Below are positions 48,130-59,943 of a stretch of 64,000 nucleotides of DNA, piece after piece. A program made the translations under genes and the position numbers. This DNA is from Nepenthes gracilis (Eukaryota; Streptophyta; Magnoliopsida; Caryophyllales; Nepenthaceae): positions 4,611,991 to 4,675,990 of the forward strand of contig BSYO01000024.1 in the NCBI GenBank assembly GCA_033239525.1. The letters are read 5' to 3'. A model generated the notes under the pieces. It had not been told where the DNA came from and ran no database searches. It saw only the letters and a list, made by a program, of their open reading frames with translations. The first letter of the stretch is position 1, and each line of letters begins with the position of its first letter.

Positions 48130-48872
48130 AATTTTAAAGCACAATGTATAAGAAATAAGGTCATGAATTTCATAAAAATTATATGAAATGAGAATAAGAG
48201 TACATATATGTAAGGTATAAACATATTATATATAAAATTATAGTATACATAAATATTTGAGATAATAAATACGTATAGAGATTAGAGAAAGATAATAATA
48301 AGAAAAAGAGGGGCATGGATGCACTTATATACTTAAAATCATCAAAAATCTCATTAGGTTTACTTGGATTCTCCTTCTCTAACATTCGCTCTCTTGTTTT
48401 ATCTCTTCCTGTCTTCTCTTTCTCTTTTCTCTCTCCAAAATCAGGCAAAATGATAGAAAATAGATCGAATGGTCTTTATAAAGAAAATTGACGCACATAT
48501 ATCTGTCAGGCATTTGTTAGACGTTAAAGAAAAAATTGTACGATATACAAGTGTCTCTCAAGTATACAATAGGTATGTGTATTCTGTCATAAACACACAT
48601 GTGCATCTTTTAGACGTGTATAAGGCGTAACTAATCTGTCTAAAATATGTACGAGTACCCAAAAGGCGTCTATAAGACACGTTCTTTCTACCAAAAGCAT
48701 ATATATAAGTGCGTCAGGTACCGGTCAGACGTTACTTAGTCTAATGTGGCCCAATCAAAATATTAATTTTGATTTAAATCCTCATTTGACCTCAAAAATT
48801 TTATTATCTCAACTTAATCAATTATGATTAAAATTATAATTTAAAATTTATATTTTACGGTTATCCTAAGTT
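48130..48872 (-). repeat. Tekay/Del-like LTR fragment, minus orientation
   Basis: Read on the minus strand from 48872 it follows the start of the 25995/40931 LTRs (AATTGATTAAGTT-type block), has a GA-rich leader (RC of 48355-48445) and a T-rich region. It is the U3-R part of an LTR truncated near 48130, where it abuts the plus-strand LTR. Confidence 0.55.
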
Positions 48873-48879
48873 TGGACAA

Positions 48880-49430
48880 ATTATTTGTACATATGATGAG
48901 ATTTGAAAAAAAAAAATTTATTAGTAACTTGAACTTTTAGGGTTAACTAGAAATAAATAAATGATGATACTAAGATAAATTATTTAATAGCAATGATTGA
49001 TATTAGAAGAGAAACATAGTTTATTACTGTTAATTTTGCCGGTCTGGCTGGCTATCCTGATGGTTGTTTGTAATTTAATTATTTTATATAAAGTAATTTT
49101 AATTAATTTTTAATTATTTTTAATAAATCGTTAAATCACAATAGCTTATATTTAAATAGACAGTTAATATTATAATATGAAAATGCCCCATCTTGATAAA
49201 TAATATATCATGACCCCATTAAATTCCATTATAACGCACGCATATTAGATTAACAGTCATAATTATTTAGAAAAAACTACTTTTTATAAGTTTTAGTTAA
49301 GTGTAACTTATCATGTAATATCATTTTTATTAATTATATGTAAAATATGTGTGCATAATAAGTTTGACATAATTATTTTTTTAAAAAAATTATGATAGAC
49401 AGTGTTACTCTTAAACTTTTCTCTTCTTAT
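48880..49430. other. AT-rich sequence with no gene
   Basis: No frame, repeat or motif recognised. Confidence 0.3.
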
Positions 49431-49439
49431 AATACTATG

Positions 49440-50330
49440 TTTCTCGAAGTTTATCGAGTGATTATCAAAAAAATTTCATATTCTTTGTAACTCTTTGAGT
49501 AAATCAAAATTTTATAAATAAAAATTACTATAAATTGATCCAAATATGTTTGAAAAATCTAACTTATCAAATCCATAAATACTGTTGGCGTATTAATTAA
49601 ACCAAAAGTATAACTAAAAATTTATAATGGTCATACCTTCTTCACAACTTTATCTTTGGAATGTCTTTCTATTTGATCTTCAATTGATGATATCCGGAGC
49701 ATAAGCCAATTTTGAAGAAAATCTGAACTCCTTATAATTAGTCAAATAAATTGTCAATCATTATTAAATGATACTTATTATTAATCGTAATCTTATTCAA
49801 CTACTGATAATCAATATATCATCTCATCAATTCATCTTTTTTCTCCTCAAACAGTGCAAGACTCCCCACAGTGATACATTTGGTCAGACAAATACATTCT
49901 TAAACACTTGCAACTGATACTTCAATTCTCGCAATTTAGATGGGGCCATTCTCCATAGAGCTTATTGAAACAGCGATGGATCTCGGCACCAAGTTAATAG
50001 CAAATTCAATTTTCATATTCAGAGGTAAACTAGGCAATTCTTCCGGTGATACATCTTTAAATTTTCTAACCATCAAAAACTTTTTAATAGGCACATCATG
50101 GTTTCTAACAAAGATAATATAAGTAAGATAAATTTGACATTTATCTCGTATCAAATGACAAGCATGCAAATTAGAAATCAAACATATTGACTATGTGACA
50201 CTTCTTGGAAATTCAAAGTTCATAACCTAGAATATAAAACTGAATTTTTTTATTAACACAATCGATATTCACGTGATAGCATTCTAACTAATACATAACA
50301 AAAATAATATCAAACTTTGGCATCCAGAAA
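49440..50330 (-). pseudogene. Minus-strand chromovirus protease-RT remnant
   Basis: Read on the minus strand, from 50330 down: degenerate protease text, then VRKFKDVSPEELPSLPLNMK near 50085-50020, the conserved VREFPDVFPEELPGLPP-type spacer, and on to RT text (FGLINTPTVFMDL, QTYLDQFIVIFIYKILIYSK near 49600-49500). IYK sits where the catalytic DD should be, so the polymerase site is lost. Many stops. Its orientation is opposite to the pol gene starting at 50515. Confidence 0.75.
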
Positions 50331-50514
50331 AAAAAAAAATCAAATATTCAAACAATTCAAACCCGCTAACCCAAGTAGCACATTAGGGGTACATAATGCA
50401 ATTTACAAACAAATCGAGATGCCACAAAAGAATGTATAAACCCCAATCAATCAACACATTCACAATAGATTCAAAGATTAATATATTACTTTCATCCATT
50501 GTGCTAAATTGAAG

Positions 50515-51026
50515 AAATACGAACATTTGCTCGAGGAGGTGTCCTTTTTTGGACATTTTCTCTAAAGGAGGAGTGGCGTTAGATGAGATGAAGGTTAACA
50601 TAGTTGTTAATTAGGAATGGCTAACATATATTACCAAGAATCATAGTTTCTTTGGTTTAGTCGGATATCATAGGCGTTTTGTTGAAATATTTTTCAAAGA
50701 TTCCAATACCTTTAACTTGTTTGACCCATAAGAAGGTAATGTCTCATTGGAGTGAGAATTACGATAGAAGCTTTCAGAATTAGAAAAGTTGATTGATTCT
50801 TGCACTAATTTTTAGAAATTTGGAGGTTTATATTGTACTGCAATATTTCAAAGAAAGTATTGGATTATATTTTAATTTAGCGTTGTAGAGCAATTGTTTA
50901 TGGATCACAGTAGCTCAAGGCTTATGAGCAAAACTATCTTACTCATCATTTAAAATTGGTTACAATTGTTTCTACTTTAAAAATATGGAAACATTATTTA
51001 TATAAAAATAAATTATAATATACTCT
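50515..51026 (+). pseudogene. Outer chromovirus: RT end and RNase H
   Basis: After a shared 'FLGH'-type block (gaggaggtgtcctttttggacattt), the text continues YYQES..FLWFSRI (the LGL.GYYRRF block), VSHWSE-like and FILYCNISKKVLDYILI, the RNase H domain, and QLKAYEQNYLTHHLKLV...LKIWKHYLYKNK near 50908-51005. It stops at the solo LTR and continues at 52015. Confidence 0.75.
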
Positions 51027-52014
51027 TGTTGCGTCCCGGCCCACGGTTGTCGTACAGATTAGGGAGCTTTCGGATTCCCAAGCGTGCGGCGGCTTTGGAA
51101 GAAGGGTCCGGTCTCCGTCTCTATAAACATGGACCTGTACAACACAAACAACAAACAAGAGTTCAAGGGTCCGGTAGGATTTCTCCCACCGAGGCCGCTC
51201 CGACGCTCAAGTCAGCAAATTCCCGCAATAAATGGAAATGGCGCACGCTAAGGAGGTGCGCGGAGAAATGCTGTGAAAGCGTAAGAGATGCTTGTGCGGT
51301 TGTATGGAGAATGCAGTGAGCAGGTAGTGGAAGGCCTAGCTTCCTTGGTGCACCGCAATGGGTGGCTAACTTTTCCGTGATCTGAGAAGATGCTGGGAAG
51401 GAGAGCGAGTCAGCTATGACCGACGGAAGTGAGGTGATTCCCAGTTCCGGCTCGCTACTCACGTGGGATCGAATAGAGAAGAGGGGAACAGTAGAGTTTT
51501 ACTCGTTGTTCGAATTCTCGACTCAAAAGGAAGCAGCAGATGCAGATGCTGAAGGAAAAAGATCCATTTCTCTGTGTGGTGTGAGGGCTCTTATACGCCT
51601 CTCCCCATTGGACTCTTGGGCGCCAAAACTCCCGTTGCTTGGGCCATCGCGCCGCTGGTCACTGTTGTGGACCGCCGGTCAAGCCGGTTGTCCTTTTGCC
51701 GTGGCTGGCACGTTGCTGAGCGTTGTTGACCATGCCCAATTTCTCCCTGAGCGGGGATTGGTTGGCCACCTGCAGACGGCAGCGGGTGCCGTTGGCGCTG
51801 CGCCAGCCACTCCTCTATTGGCTAGCCTTTCCGCCTGTTCCCGGCGACGCATTTAATGCGTTGTAGGTTTTCATTGTCCTCCGCCAGCATGGGTTCGCGC
51901 CTTTCGACCCTTGGACTGGGCTGACTGTCTCGCGTGGGCTTTTGGATCTCTCGCGGGCCGCGGCTTGCTTCGTGGGCTTGGACATGCTTCATGGGCCAGG
52001 ACGTGGGACCAACA
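51027..52014 (+). mobile_element. GC-rich solo LTR in the RNase H domain
   Basis: Begins TGTTGCGTCC and ends GGGACCAACA: TGTTG...CAACA ends form the short inverted repeat of an LTR. The target copies are ACTCT at 51022-51026 and ATTCT at 52015-52019, one C/T mismatch. When the 988 bp is removed the RNase H reading is continuous. Its class (copia or gypsy) is not determined. It includes a 'CCGACGCTCAAGTCAG' word found in other repeats of this window. The 146-codon ORF across it is not a gene. Confidence 0.75.
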
Positions 52015-52625
52015 ATTCTGAAAACAAAAATTTAATATATTTGTTTTCATAAAAAGAATTGAATATGAACCAGCATTGTTAGATTGACTTGCTAAATGAT
52101 CAAAATTGCAAAATTCAATATTAGTCAAGAAAGAAGAATAGAGTCACTGATATTTTGAATCAAAAGTTACCTAGCGTGATGGCTTATATGATGATTGAGA
52201 GATAAGAAATGCTTGATGGAATGACAAGGAATGATATTCGTTAAAACTTGAGAATGATGTTTCCATATTTCAAGTGCAATCGGTGATTATAGAGAATATT
52301 AAGGAGTCCCAGATGGATAATCAATTTTTTTATAAAAATTGTCAAGAATTTGAATAATGAATCACGGACAAATTTTAATATTCAGGTAGATAGAGTTTTT
52401 CATATCCAATATTCTATTTATGTGTCCGATATAGAAAATTTAAATGAAGAGATTTTGAACGAAACCTGTATAACTAAGATACTATCCATTGAGTGATTTA
52501 CAAGATGTATAAGGATATGATAATAATTTTTGGTTGAGGAATGTCAAGCAAAAAATAGTAGCTTTCGTGAAATGATGTATTATTTGCCAACAAGGTAAGG
52601 CATAAGATTGGAAGCTACCAAAACT
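52015..52625 (+). pseudogene. Outer chromovirus: end of RNase H and integrase Zn domain
   Basis: It resumes with the 'KYIFTQKELNM' block in decayed form (near 52030-52070), then 'LPSVMAYMM' (RNase H/IN linker), and an integrase N-terminal region with 'EEI' and MKCVICQQGKA-type text near 52570-52605 (the HHCC Zn finger's Cys pair). Stops are frequent. Confidence 0.65.
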
Positions 52626-53350
52626 TTTCTAGTTAAAAAGGAAATATTCTACTTTTATAAAGTTATAATTATTTATATATATTTTTTATTATCAAAATAA
52701 TTTATTATTATACATAAATATCATACTCTCAATACATTATATAATTTTAGTGTTGGGTTAGGTAAGAGCTTTACGACATAATACTTGGGAATAATGACTT
52801 CCTAATCTGATTCCACCCACAGAAGTCGGCTAATTTGGACTTGACATTTCTTTGCTCGACATTTGTCTGATTACATGTTTTATTCTTTCTTACAATTTCG
52901 GTGTTCAGATTTGATTCTGCTTCCAATAAAAAAATCTCAATCAACTTTAATTAAATTATATATTATATCATTACCTATTATGCCTTGTTTGGTGGCATCG
53001 AATATTTGGTGCTGCCCCCACCCCACCTCTTTACTTCTAATGCCATCATCATTTTATGCCATGTCCGATTCTATTTGTTATAGTTGTGAAAAGTATTTTA
53101 ATTGTTTACCTAGTTCAGATATTCTTAAAGGCACAATTTATTCTAAAATATTACCATGCAAAATAGCAAAGTAGTTATTAGAAAAATATACAAAAGATTA
53201 TAGTTGAGAGATAGAAATAACTAAAATAGAATCTGAGTTTATAGTATCAGTAAGAAATGAGAATCCTTCTCTAACAACAGGTCTGAAGTACCAAGGTTGG
53301 TGAAAATAAATTTTTGAGGGAATAACTTGAGGGGTGAGACCTATCCAAAA
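52625..53350 (+). repeat. Dispersed repeat X, copy B, in the integrase
   Basis: Homologous to 40132-40855 (and its left part to 23220-23313). It interrupts the integrase between the Zn finger (ending near 52620) and the catalytic core (resuming near 53350). The class is unknown. It has no coding frame. Confidence 0.6.
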
Positions 53351-53545
53351 TTTTATAAGATTGCAGCTTCGATTATTTTTGATCGAGATTCGATAAGTGA
53401 GGAATGTGAATCCTTCTCTAACAACAAGCCTAAAGTACCAAAGCTAGTGAAAATAAATTTTTGAGGGGATAACTTGAGGGCTGAGACCTATCCAAAATTA
53501 TATAAGGCTGTCGTTTCAATTGTTTTTGATCGGGATTCAATATTC
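53254..53545 (+). repeat. Tandem duplication spanning the repeat X/integrase junction
   Basis: 'gaatccttctctaacaacaggtctgaagtacc' at 53260 recurs near 53412; 'gcagcttcgattatttttgatcgagattc' near 53368 recurs at 53510 as 'gtcgtttcaattgtttttgatcgggattc'. The period is about 146 bp. It duplicated the end of X together with the integrase VSIVSDRD-type text. Confidence 0.7.
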
Positions 53546-53927
53546 ATGTTTCAATTTTAGAAGAGCTTGCATAGAGAATTTGGCATAAAGTTGAAATTCG
53601 GTACGATTTTTCACTAACAGATAGATGGACAACTAGAAAGAACTATATAGACACTGGAAGATATGCTTAGAGCCTATGTGTTGAAGATGAAGGATAATTA
53701 GGACAATTACTTGCCATTAGCTGAGTTGCTCCATTGGAGGCATTGAATGGAAAGAGATGTTAGTCTCCGATCAATTGGAAAGAAATTGGTGAATAGAAAC
53801 TTTTGGACCTCAATACTAAGAGACGTCAGATAAAATTAATTTTGTTTAGAAAAGTTTGATAGTCGCTCAAAACCGACAAAAAAATTACACTGATTGTAAG
53901 ATATTTTATTTGAGTTTTGAGGCGAGT
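53350..53927 (+). pseudogene. Outer chromovirus: integrase catalytic core
   Basis: SIVFDRDSIF near 53512 (VSIVSDRDPRF block), KSLHREFGIKLKF near 53558-53600, QIDGQLERT near 53618-53645 (HPQTDGQSERTIQ block), LEDMLRAYVL near 53660 and the RRYFI/EFE end near 53905-53927. The frame is cut at 53927 by the insertion and continues at 62114. Confidence 0.75.
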
Positions 53928-56078
53928 TATAATATCCCGAATTTCGTTGGGATTATTTTAATATTAATTGTGATTTTGGATAATTTGGGTATGAAAAAAA
54001 TTTATTAAATATTATAAATTTTGGAGGATATTTAGATTAGTTGGGTTAACATCTAAAGTGCACCCGTACTATCTCCCAAGTATCGATTTGGATTTTGAAA
54101 TAAAAGAAAAAAAAATATATAATATATCTATAATAAAAAGAAAAAAAGAATCAAGAAAAGGGTTTCGAAGAGAGAAAAAGAGGAGGGAAGAAGAGATGGG
54201 AGAGAGGAGGGCCAATGCGGGAGGCAACGACCGACCGCCGATCGGTGAATCAGTGCCGGTGATGTGTTGCGAAGGAAGGTCGGCAGTTGTGCGGGGAAGG
54301 AGGGAAGTCACGCTGGTGTGATTGAGTGGCACAGAGGAGAGAGAGAGAGAGAGAGAGAGGCTTTGCGACGGTGCCGACGAGGTGATGCCGGGAAGGCCAA
54401 CGATGGCCGTACGCGGCGGTGGCAAGTCGGTGAGATGGTGTTGAGCTGCGGTAGCAGTGTGTGGGAGGCCGCATGCAGAGGAGAGAACGGTAGAGACGCG
54501 CCTTGTGCCGATAGGAGAAAGAAGGTGTCGTTCGAGCACTTCAGGGCATCTTTTCTTCAAAACTGTAAAGTATAAAGTCAAGGTAAGTATTCTCTAACCC
54601 TATCCTTGGTCTGATTTCGTGTCTAAGAATATTTAACTACTGTTTGGAGATTTTACTAGTATGTAAGTTATTTTTATATCATGCATATGTTTATTATGTA
54701 CATGCATTTTATCGGTTGTTTGGTAGGTTTATATTAGTATTTATGATTTAGAGGGTTTTCGGACACCCAAACAGTATATATGAATATTTGTGTATCTGTA
54801 TATTGTGGAACCATAAATTAGGCCTTGTATTGGTCGACATGCATATTGTTGGGGGACGAGGTCATTACTTTGTGGGATCATGATGGTCTGAGATCCTAGG
54901 GGTCGATTTGTGATCCAAGGCATTGACTATTTATGGCACCTCTCCCGACGGGGACGTATGTGATATGTGATCTTCCTTCTGCCGGCAGGAAGGTGAGTTT
55001 TGTTGTAATTGACCTGCCCCATATGTTTTAATAAGAACCATTGTAAAGAATCAATGAAAAACTAATATATTCAGACGTCCTAATATATAAAGCTAAACTT
55101 GAGGTTGTAGCTAATATAACGTGGTTACCCAGATGAGGGTAACCCTTCTTTATATTGATATTGTTAATTTTTGGTTCTCTGATTTCGTGGATTGTGATTT
55201 GAGATACATGGCTTGGCTCACGGATAGGCGATAGGAATGTCTCGTTTGTATTAATGTGTTAAGCCCTAGAACATATTTTATATTATATGGTTTGGTTTTG
55301 ATATTTTCTTTGATTTTAGTATAAAAGATATGAGATTTGGATCTGGACGATGATATGTGTCCCATACGGATGTGGTGACGATCGCATTATATGATGTGGT
55401 ATCAGATCATATGATATGATATCGTGTATGAGATTTGACCAAATCGTTATTTGTTATGATTATATCCCAAATGGACTGTTTGATATGGATGATAATTTAG
55501 TATGAGACATATCCTCAGTTTTCAAGGATTTCACAAACGTTGTGTTTTGTGTTATGTGGTTATTTTTTGATGTCCCTTCATCTGATTTATGTGTACTGTT
55601 TTATATGATGATAATACTTGCTGAGCATTCGCATCACATTTTCATATTTTTTTCCTTCAAACTAGTGGTATAGATATGCTTGCAAGAGTTTGAACGTGAT
55701 CTGACACAGTATGTCTTTATTGGTGAGTAGAGATATTTATGCTGGGTATATTTCTAATCTCGAGGGTGTGTTATGATTTTTGTTTATGATCGGATAAGGC
55801 CCCTGATCCTTGTATGAGATATATTAGAGTTGTTTCTTTATGTTTATGAGTTGTTGTATATTTAGTTACCTCCCTTACAATGTTTAGATAGCAGGTCATA
55901 TAGTATGTTTGTCCGAATTTATAACCGATGAGGTCTTGTACGGGTTTTACTATATTAGGCCCTATATGTGTATGGATTGTCACCCCAGGGTCGGGTTTGT
56001 CATTATTTTTGTAAATATTTTATATTATTGGAGATTAATATTATTATAGACCTATGATTGAGATCTTGAGTCGTGACA
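53928..56078 (+). repeat. 5' LTR of the nested element
   Basis: Homologous to 59944-62113 and to the solo LTR at 11911. It carries a GA-rich leader, a (GA)n at 54339-54360, a GC-rich block with no reading frame shared by all three copies, and the 'ggccttgta...gggac.aggt' region. Numerous transitions separate it from the 3' LTR, so the insertion is old. Confidence 0.85.
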
Positions 56079-56079
56079 G

Positions 56080-56095
56080 TAGTGGTATTAAAGAA
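56080..56095 (+). promoter_or_regulatory. Degenerate primer binding site
   Basis: TAGTGGTATTAAAGAA resembles the TAGTGGTATCAGAG of chromoviruses, right after the LTR end GTGACA (56078). C-to-T and G-to-A changes explain the differences. Confidence 0.6.
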
Positions 56096-56329
56096 AAGTT
56101 ATCAGAAGAGGTGTTTTTGGTCATCTTAGGTAAGAAATTGATCGAATATTTAGCGTGATAAGTGCAACTTATGGTGAAGAATGAAAATTTGGGTCGTAAA
56201 GGTTTGAATTCCAATCGAAAAGTCGATTAATTGGCTGTGATGAGCCGCACGAATGACATAGTGGGTGATCGATTCAGCAGCCAGATGAGAGTTTGGTTGC
56301 CATATGAAGGATCGTCCGTTAGGAGTAAG

Positions 56330-56900
56330 ATAGAGCGCTATTCGAATGATTAAGAGGAAGCTAGTTTAGAAATTTTTTGGGTTGTTTGATCCTATTAGAG
56401 CTTAAATTGAGTTTCTGAAAGTGAAGGACGTGTTTGAGGTTTTTTGGTTGTTCAGATAAAATTCGATCTATTGCCTATAAGTTGGAGAGTAAGGTAAGTC
56501 GATGGTGGGCTTCTGAAAGCCATAGTACTCTTCTTGTGATGTTTTTGTGGAGGCAAATTTTGAAAGAGTCCCTCTTGGTTTGGCATTCGGAATAGTAAGG
56601 AAGGTGAATTTTGGTTAAGGCAAGGAAATAAGTCTGTGGCCTCTAAAATTGTGTAAATTTTGTATGTTTTTTTAATTTTTAGAACGAGCTTTGATGATGT
56701 CTACCATGAGTAAACCTTAGTCTGCTAAAAATTATAGATTTCGGTGTTCGATTTGGATTTGTAGATATAAATGATTAACTGATCTGATTTTATTTGAGGT
56801 GTCGGATTTTGATATGATATTATGAGTGATTTGGTTGGTCAGTCGTCATATTAGTGTAGGTGATTTCGTTAAGAATATTTTGATTTACAATTTGAGTTAT
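56330..56900 (+). pseudogene. gag and protease remnants of the nested element
   Basis: gag-like text near 56380-56560 (KFFGLFDPIRA, FLKVKDVFEVFWL, SSCDVFVEANFE) and protease text near 56790-56880 (LFEVSDFDMIL, the 'DFDVILGMDWL' block). Stops in both. Confidence 0.6.
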
Positions 56901-57029
56901 GAATTTGAAATATGAGGAAAAGCTGAGCGAGTGGCGATGAAATTGATATCGTATTGCCTACAAGTATTTGATGAAGATTTGTGTCGAATTTATTTTAGTA
57001 TATGTGACCACATTCGGGAGTTATTTTGT

Positions 57030-57900
57030 GGTCATTAGGAATTTTCTAATCGCATAGTAATTTGAAGATATTTCTTAGATGAAAGGATTAGTCCAGATTA
57101 TTTTCTGATCGTTAAATTGAGGTTATTGTTGAGATTGTGTCGGGATTGGCACCAATTTTGGGGATCCTACATAGAATCGATGAGGCATCGGTTGAGTGTT
57201 TTGCTATCGGGCGCTTTGGTGCCTTTAGGGTGAGCAAGATAAATCAATGAAATTATGTATGGACTATTGAAAATTTTAATTCGTTTGGGAGATGACTTAT
57301 TTGATAAGTAAGGAATGGGAGTTGATAGGTGATTCGTTTGATCTATTGTAAGGGTTTGACATTTTTAAAAGTCGATCTACATTTGGAGTATTGTCAATTA
57401 ATGATGATTGAGCGATTTTGTCGGATACAACCTTCAGGATAAAGGTACGGCCATTGTGAGCTTTGATAATGTCTTTTGGGATAGCGATTTCGTTGGTGTC
57501 TTTTGTTGATTATAGGATTCGGATCTTTTGGTCGTATTTTGGTTAATTTTGTGTGGCTTCATTGATGGTGTGTTGATTTGTTTGAAGAATTATGATGGGC
57601 ATGAGATCCGTTGAGGACTGCATCGTAGATTGTGGAAGATAGTCAATTGTTCGCCCATTTGAAGAGATGCAAGTTGGTTGGAGGAAGTGCTTTTTTTGGG
57701 CGTGCTATTTCTTCAATGGCCGATTGGGAAAGGCTGACGAATGTCACAGTGTGTACAATTTCTTAGGTCCAACTGAATTTCATAAGTAATTTTGTTAAGG
57801 ATTCCTCGAGAAGTGCAGCGTCTGTGGGCCATTTGGCTCAGAAGCAATTGGTGTTTGGAATGGTGTGGAGAGCTTTCAAAAAAAAGAAAATGAAGGGCGG
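57030..57900 (+). pseudogene. Reverse transcriptase remnant of the nested element
   Basis: Pol text: FLDERISPDYF near 57075, then 'IESMRHRLSVLLSGALVPL' (the IDYRELNK-like region is unrecognisable), 'LLKILIRLGDDLFDK' near 57265, 'GFIDGVLICLKNYDGHEI' near 57560, 'ASWLEEVLFLGVLFLQW' near 57670-57715. The F.DD catalytic motif is not preserved. Multiple stops. Confidence 0.6.
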
Positions 57901-57999
57901 ATTGTCTACAATGTCGATTTGGTCAATCTCTAATTGATCAAGTTAATCTATGGTAGGTTGTGATGTTTCCAAGGAAGATTTAATATTGTGTTCTGATGC

Positions 58000-59500
58000 A
58001 ATGTATTTCAGTGGTTGTCTATGGGTTAAGTCGGTTGAAAGTCTATGATTAGAATTACTTAACCATGGTTTGGAGTTAGCAGTTGAGGGTTTTACTTTAA
58101 AGATTTAGATATGTTATTTGTATGTAAATAGTTAAGGTTCAATTTGATTATAAAAGTTTGAGGAAATTATTTCTCAATAAGGAAGTTGATCATGCTACAG
58201 TATAAGTGGTTGGATTCACTTAAGGACTGTAATGGTGAGTTTCAGTGTCAGTTAGGAGAAGTCGATCAAGTGGTAGCATAAGTTGGTGAGCTTGTTAAGC
58301 TATTATACTTATGAGATGTATCATCAGTCAAGAAAATGAATATTATGGCTGATATTTTGGGTCAAAAGTTTCCAGATTTGATGAGTTATAGTTGATGGGC
58401 ATTTTGTGTATGAGGGAGAGGCCAAAGTTTTGGGTGGTAAGCTTCTCGCAGATCTTAATGTTCAAGCAAGTGAAATGCTTTGCTTTTAGGAAATGATTTG
58501 TATTCCGAATATGGAAGAGTTAAAGGAGAAAATTATGAATCAAGATCCATAGATGTATTAGGATAGGGAAGCAATTTTCAGGTGGCGAAAATTGGGAAGG
58601 GTGAATGCAACTAATGTGGCAAAATATGTCGTATGTCCGAAAGCAGAGCATAAGAAGTCTCCATGGATTTTTATTTCAGGGTTGTCGAGGACTGTGAGAA
58701 ATATGGATGCGGTTTGAGTATTTGTGGATTGGCTGACAAGGTTAGCCTATTTATTCCCAATTTGAATGATGTATTGAATTGATTAAGTTGACTCATTGGT
58801 ATGCGACCGTGATGATGAGATTGGAAAGCATTTTGGTTTTCAGGTTGCAAAGGTGATTTGAGGTTTGTGCTAAAATTTTGGACAAGTTTGCATGAGACAT
58901 TGGGTGCCAAGTTAAAATTTGATATGACAATAATTTACAATCAGACAATCGATCAAAGGGGCGCAGCGAAAGTTTATGGGTCATGGTCATCAGTCATGAG
59001 ATTTGATTTGCATTTTGAAATAGGAAATCTGATTTGAAAACCGATTTGAGGATATCAGTTTTGAGAAGTGAGAGGCAATTGGGATGATTAAATTGCTACT
59101 CTCCGAGTTCGCTTGCAATGATAGTTATTAATCAAGCAATGGGATGGCCCTTTTTAGGCTTTATATAGTCAGAGACGTAGGTCTCCTATTATTTAAGTAT
59201 AGTTGATGATCATCGATTGTTGGGGCCAATATCATTTAGGTTTCTCATCAAAGAAGATTAAGTTTAGCAGAGATTGACGGATCGAAGTTCAGAGTTGCTA
59301 GAAAAGTTATGTTGGTAAGAGGAGATGAGGTTTGAGGTTGATGTAGGCAACCATATGTCTCTAAAGGTGTTTCCAAGGAAAAGAATTTAGAGTTTTGAGG
59401 GCGAATAATATATTGAGATTGAGATTCATTAGGCCATTTAAGGTTTTCGATGAATTGGAAAGATGACCTATGAATTGGCATTGCCTTGAGTTTGGTGGAT
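58000..59500 (+). pseudogene. RNase H and integrase remnants of the nested element
   Basis: Integrase N-terminal text near 58420-58560 ('EGEAKVLGGKLLADLNVQ', 'MICIPNMEELKEKI'), catalytic region near 58640-58800 (KSPWIFISGL, FVDWLTRLAYLFPI) and a C-terminal LKVFPRK..YIEIEIH.AI-like GPF block near 59360-59430. Frames shift at several points; not functional. Confidence 0.6.
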
Positions 59501-59930
59501 CGTTATGATGCATTTTATGTAGATTGTTGAGAGAAATATGGGTTGATCCTTCGTATGTGATCGAGTGTGAATTGTTGCTGATTGCGATGAGCTGTTTCAT
59601 GCTTGGGTTTCAGCTTCGATTTTGAGGTAGAAAAGATCAAGTGTTGAGAAATTAGATGACCCTTTTTGTTATGAAGTTTTTGAAAAATTTTTCAGTTGAA
59701 GAAATATGCATATGATTCATCTCGTGTGATTAAGCTTAAGCTATTGAAAACTGACAAGAATTTGTCGTAGTTGGGGCTTTAATTCCGATATTGGGTTAGA
59801 ACAGATAAGGTGCTGATGATCAGATTTTTGGAGGAATCATTTGGTTGAGGTTAAGTTCAGAAGAATATCCTCATTATATGATAATTGAGATAAAGATTGA
59901 GATGTGTAAATCTCAAGAATGAAATTTTTA

Positions 59931-59943
59931 TAAGGAGGGGAGA
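59931..59943 (+). promoter_or_regulatory. Polypurine tract of the nested element
   Basis: AAGGAGGGGAGAA just before the 3' LTR start at 59944, preceded by the usual 'caagaatgaaattttta' text. Confidence 0.75.

Noticed and set aside
51416..51856. 146-codon frame in GC-rich DNA
   Set aside because: It is entirely inside the solo LTR 51027-52014, which has LTR ends and target copies.
54058..54581. Several overlapping open frames (87-170 codons)
   Set aside because: They lie in the LTR leader region with a (GA)n, and the equivalent frames in the 3' LTR at 60165-60577 do not code for the same protein.
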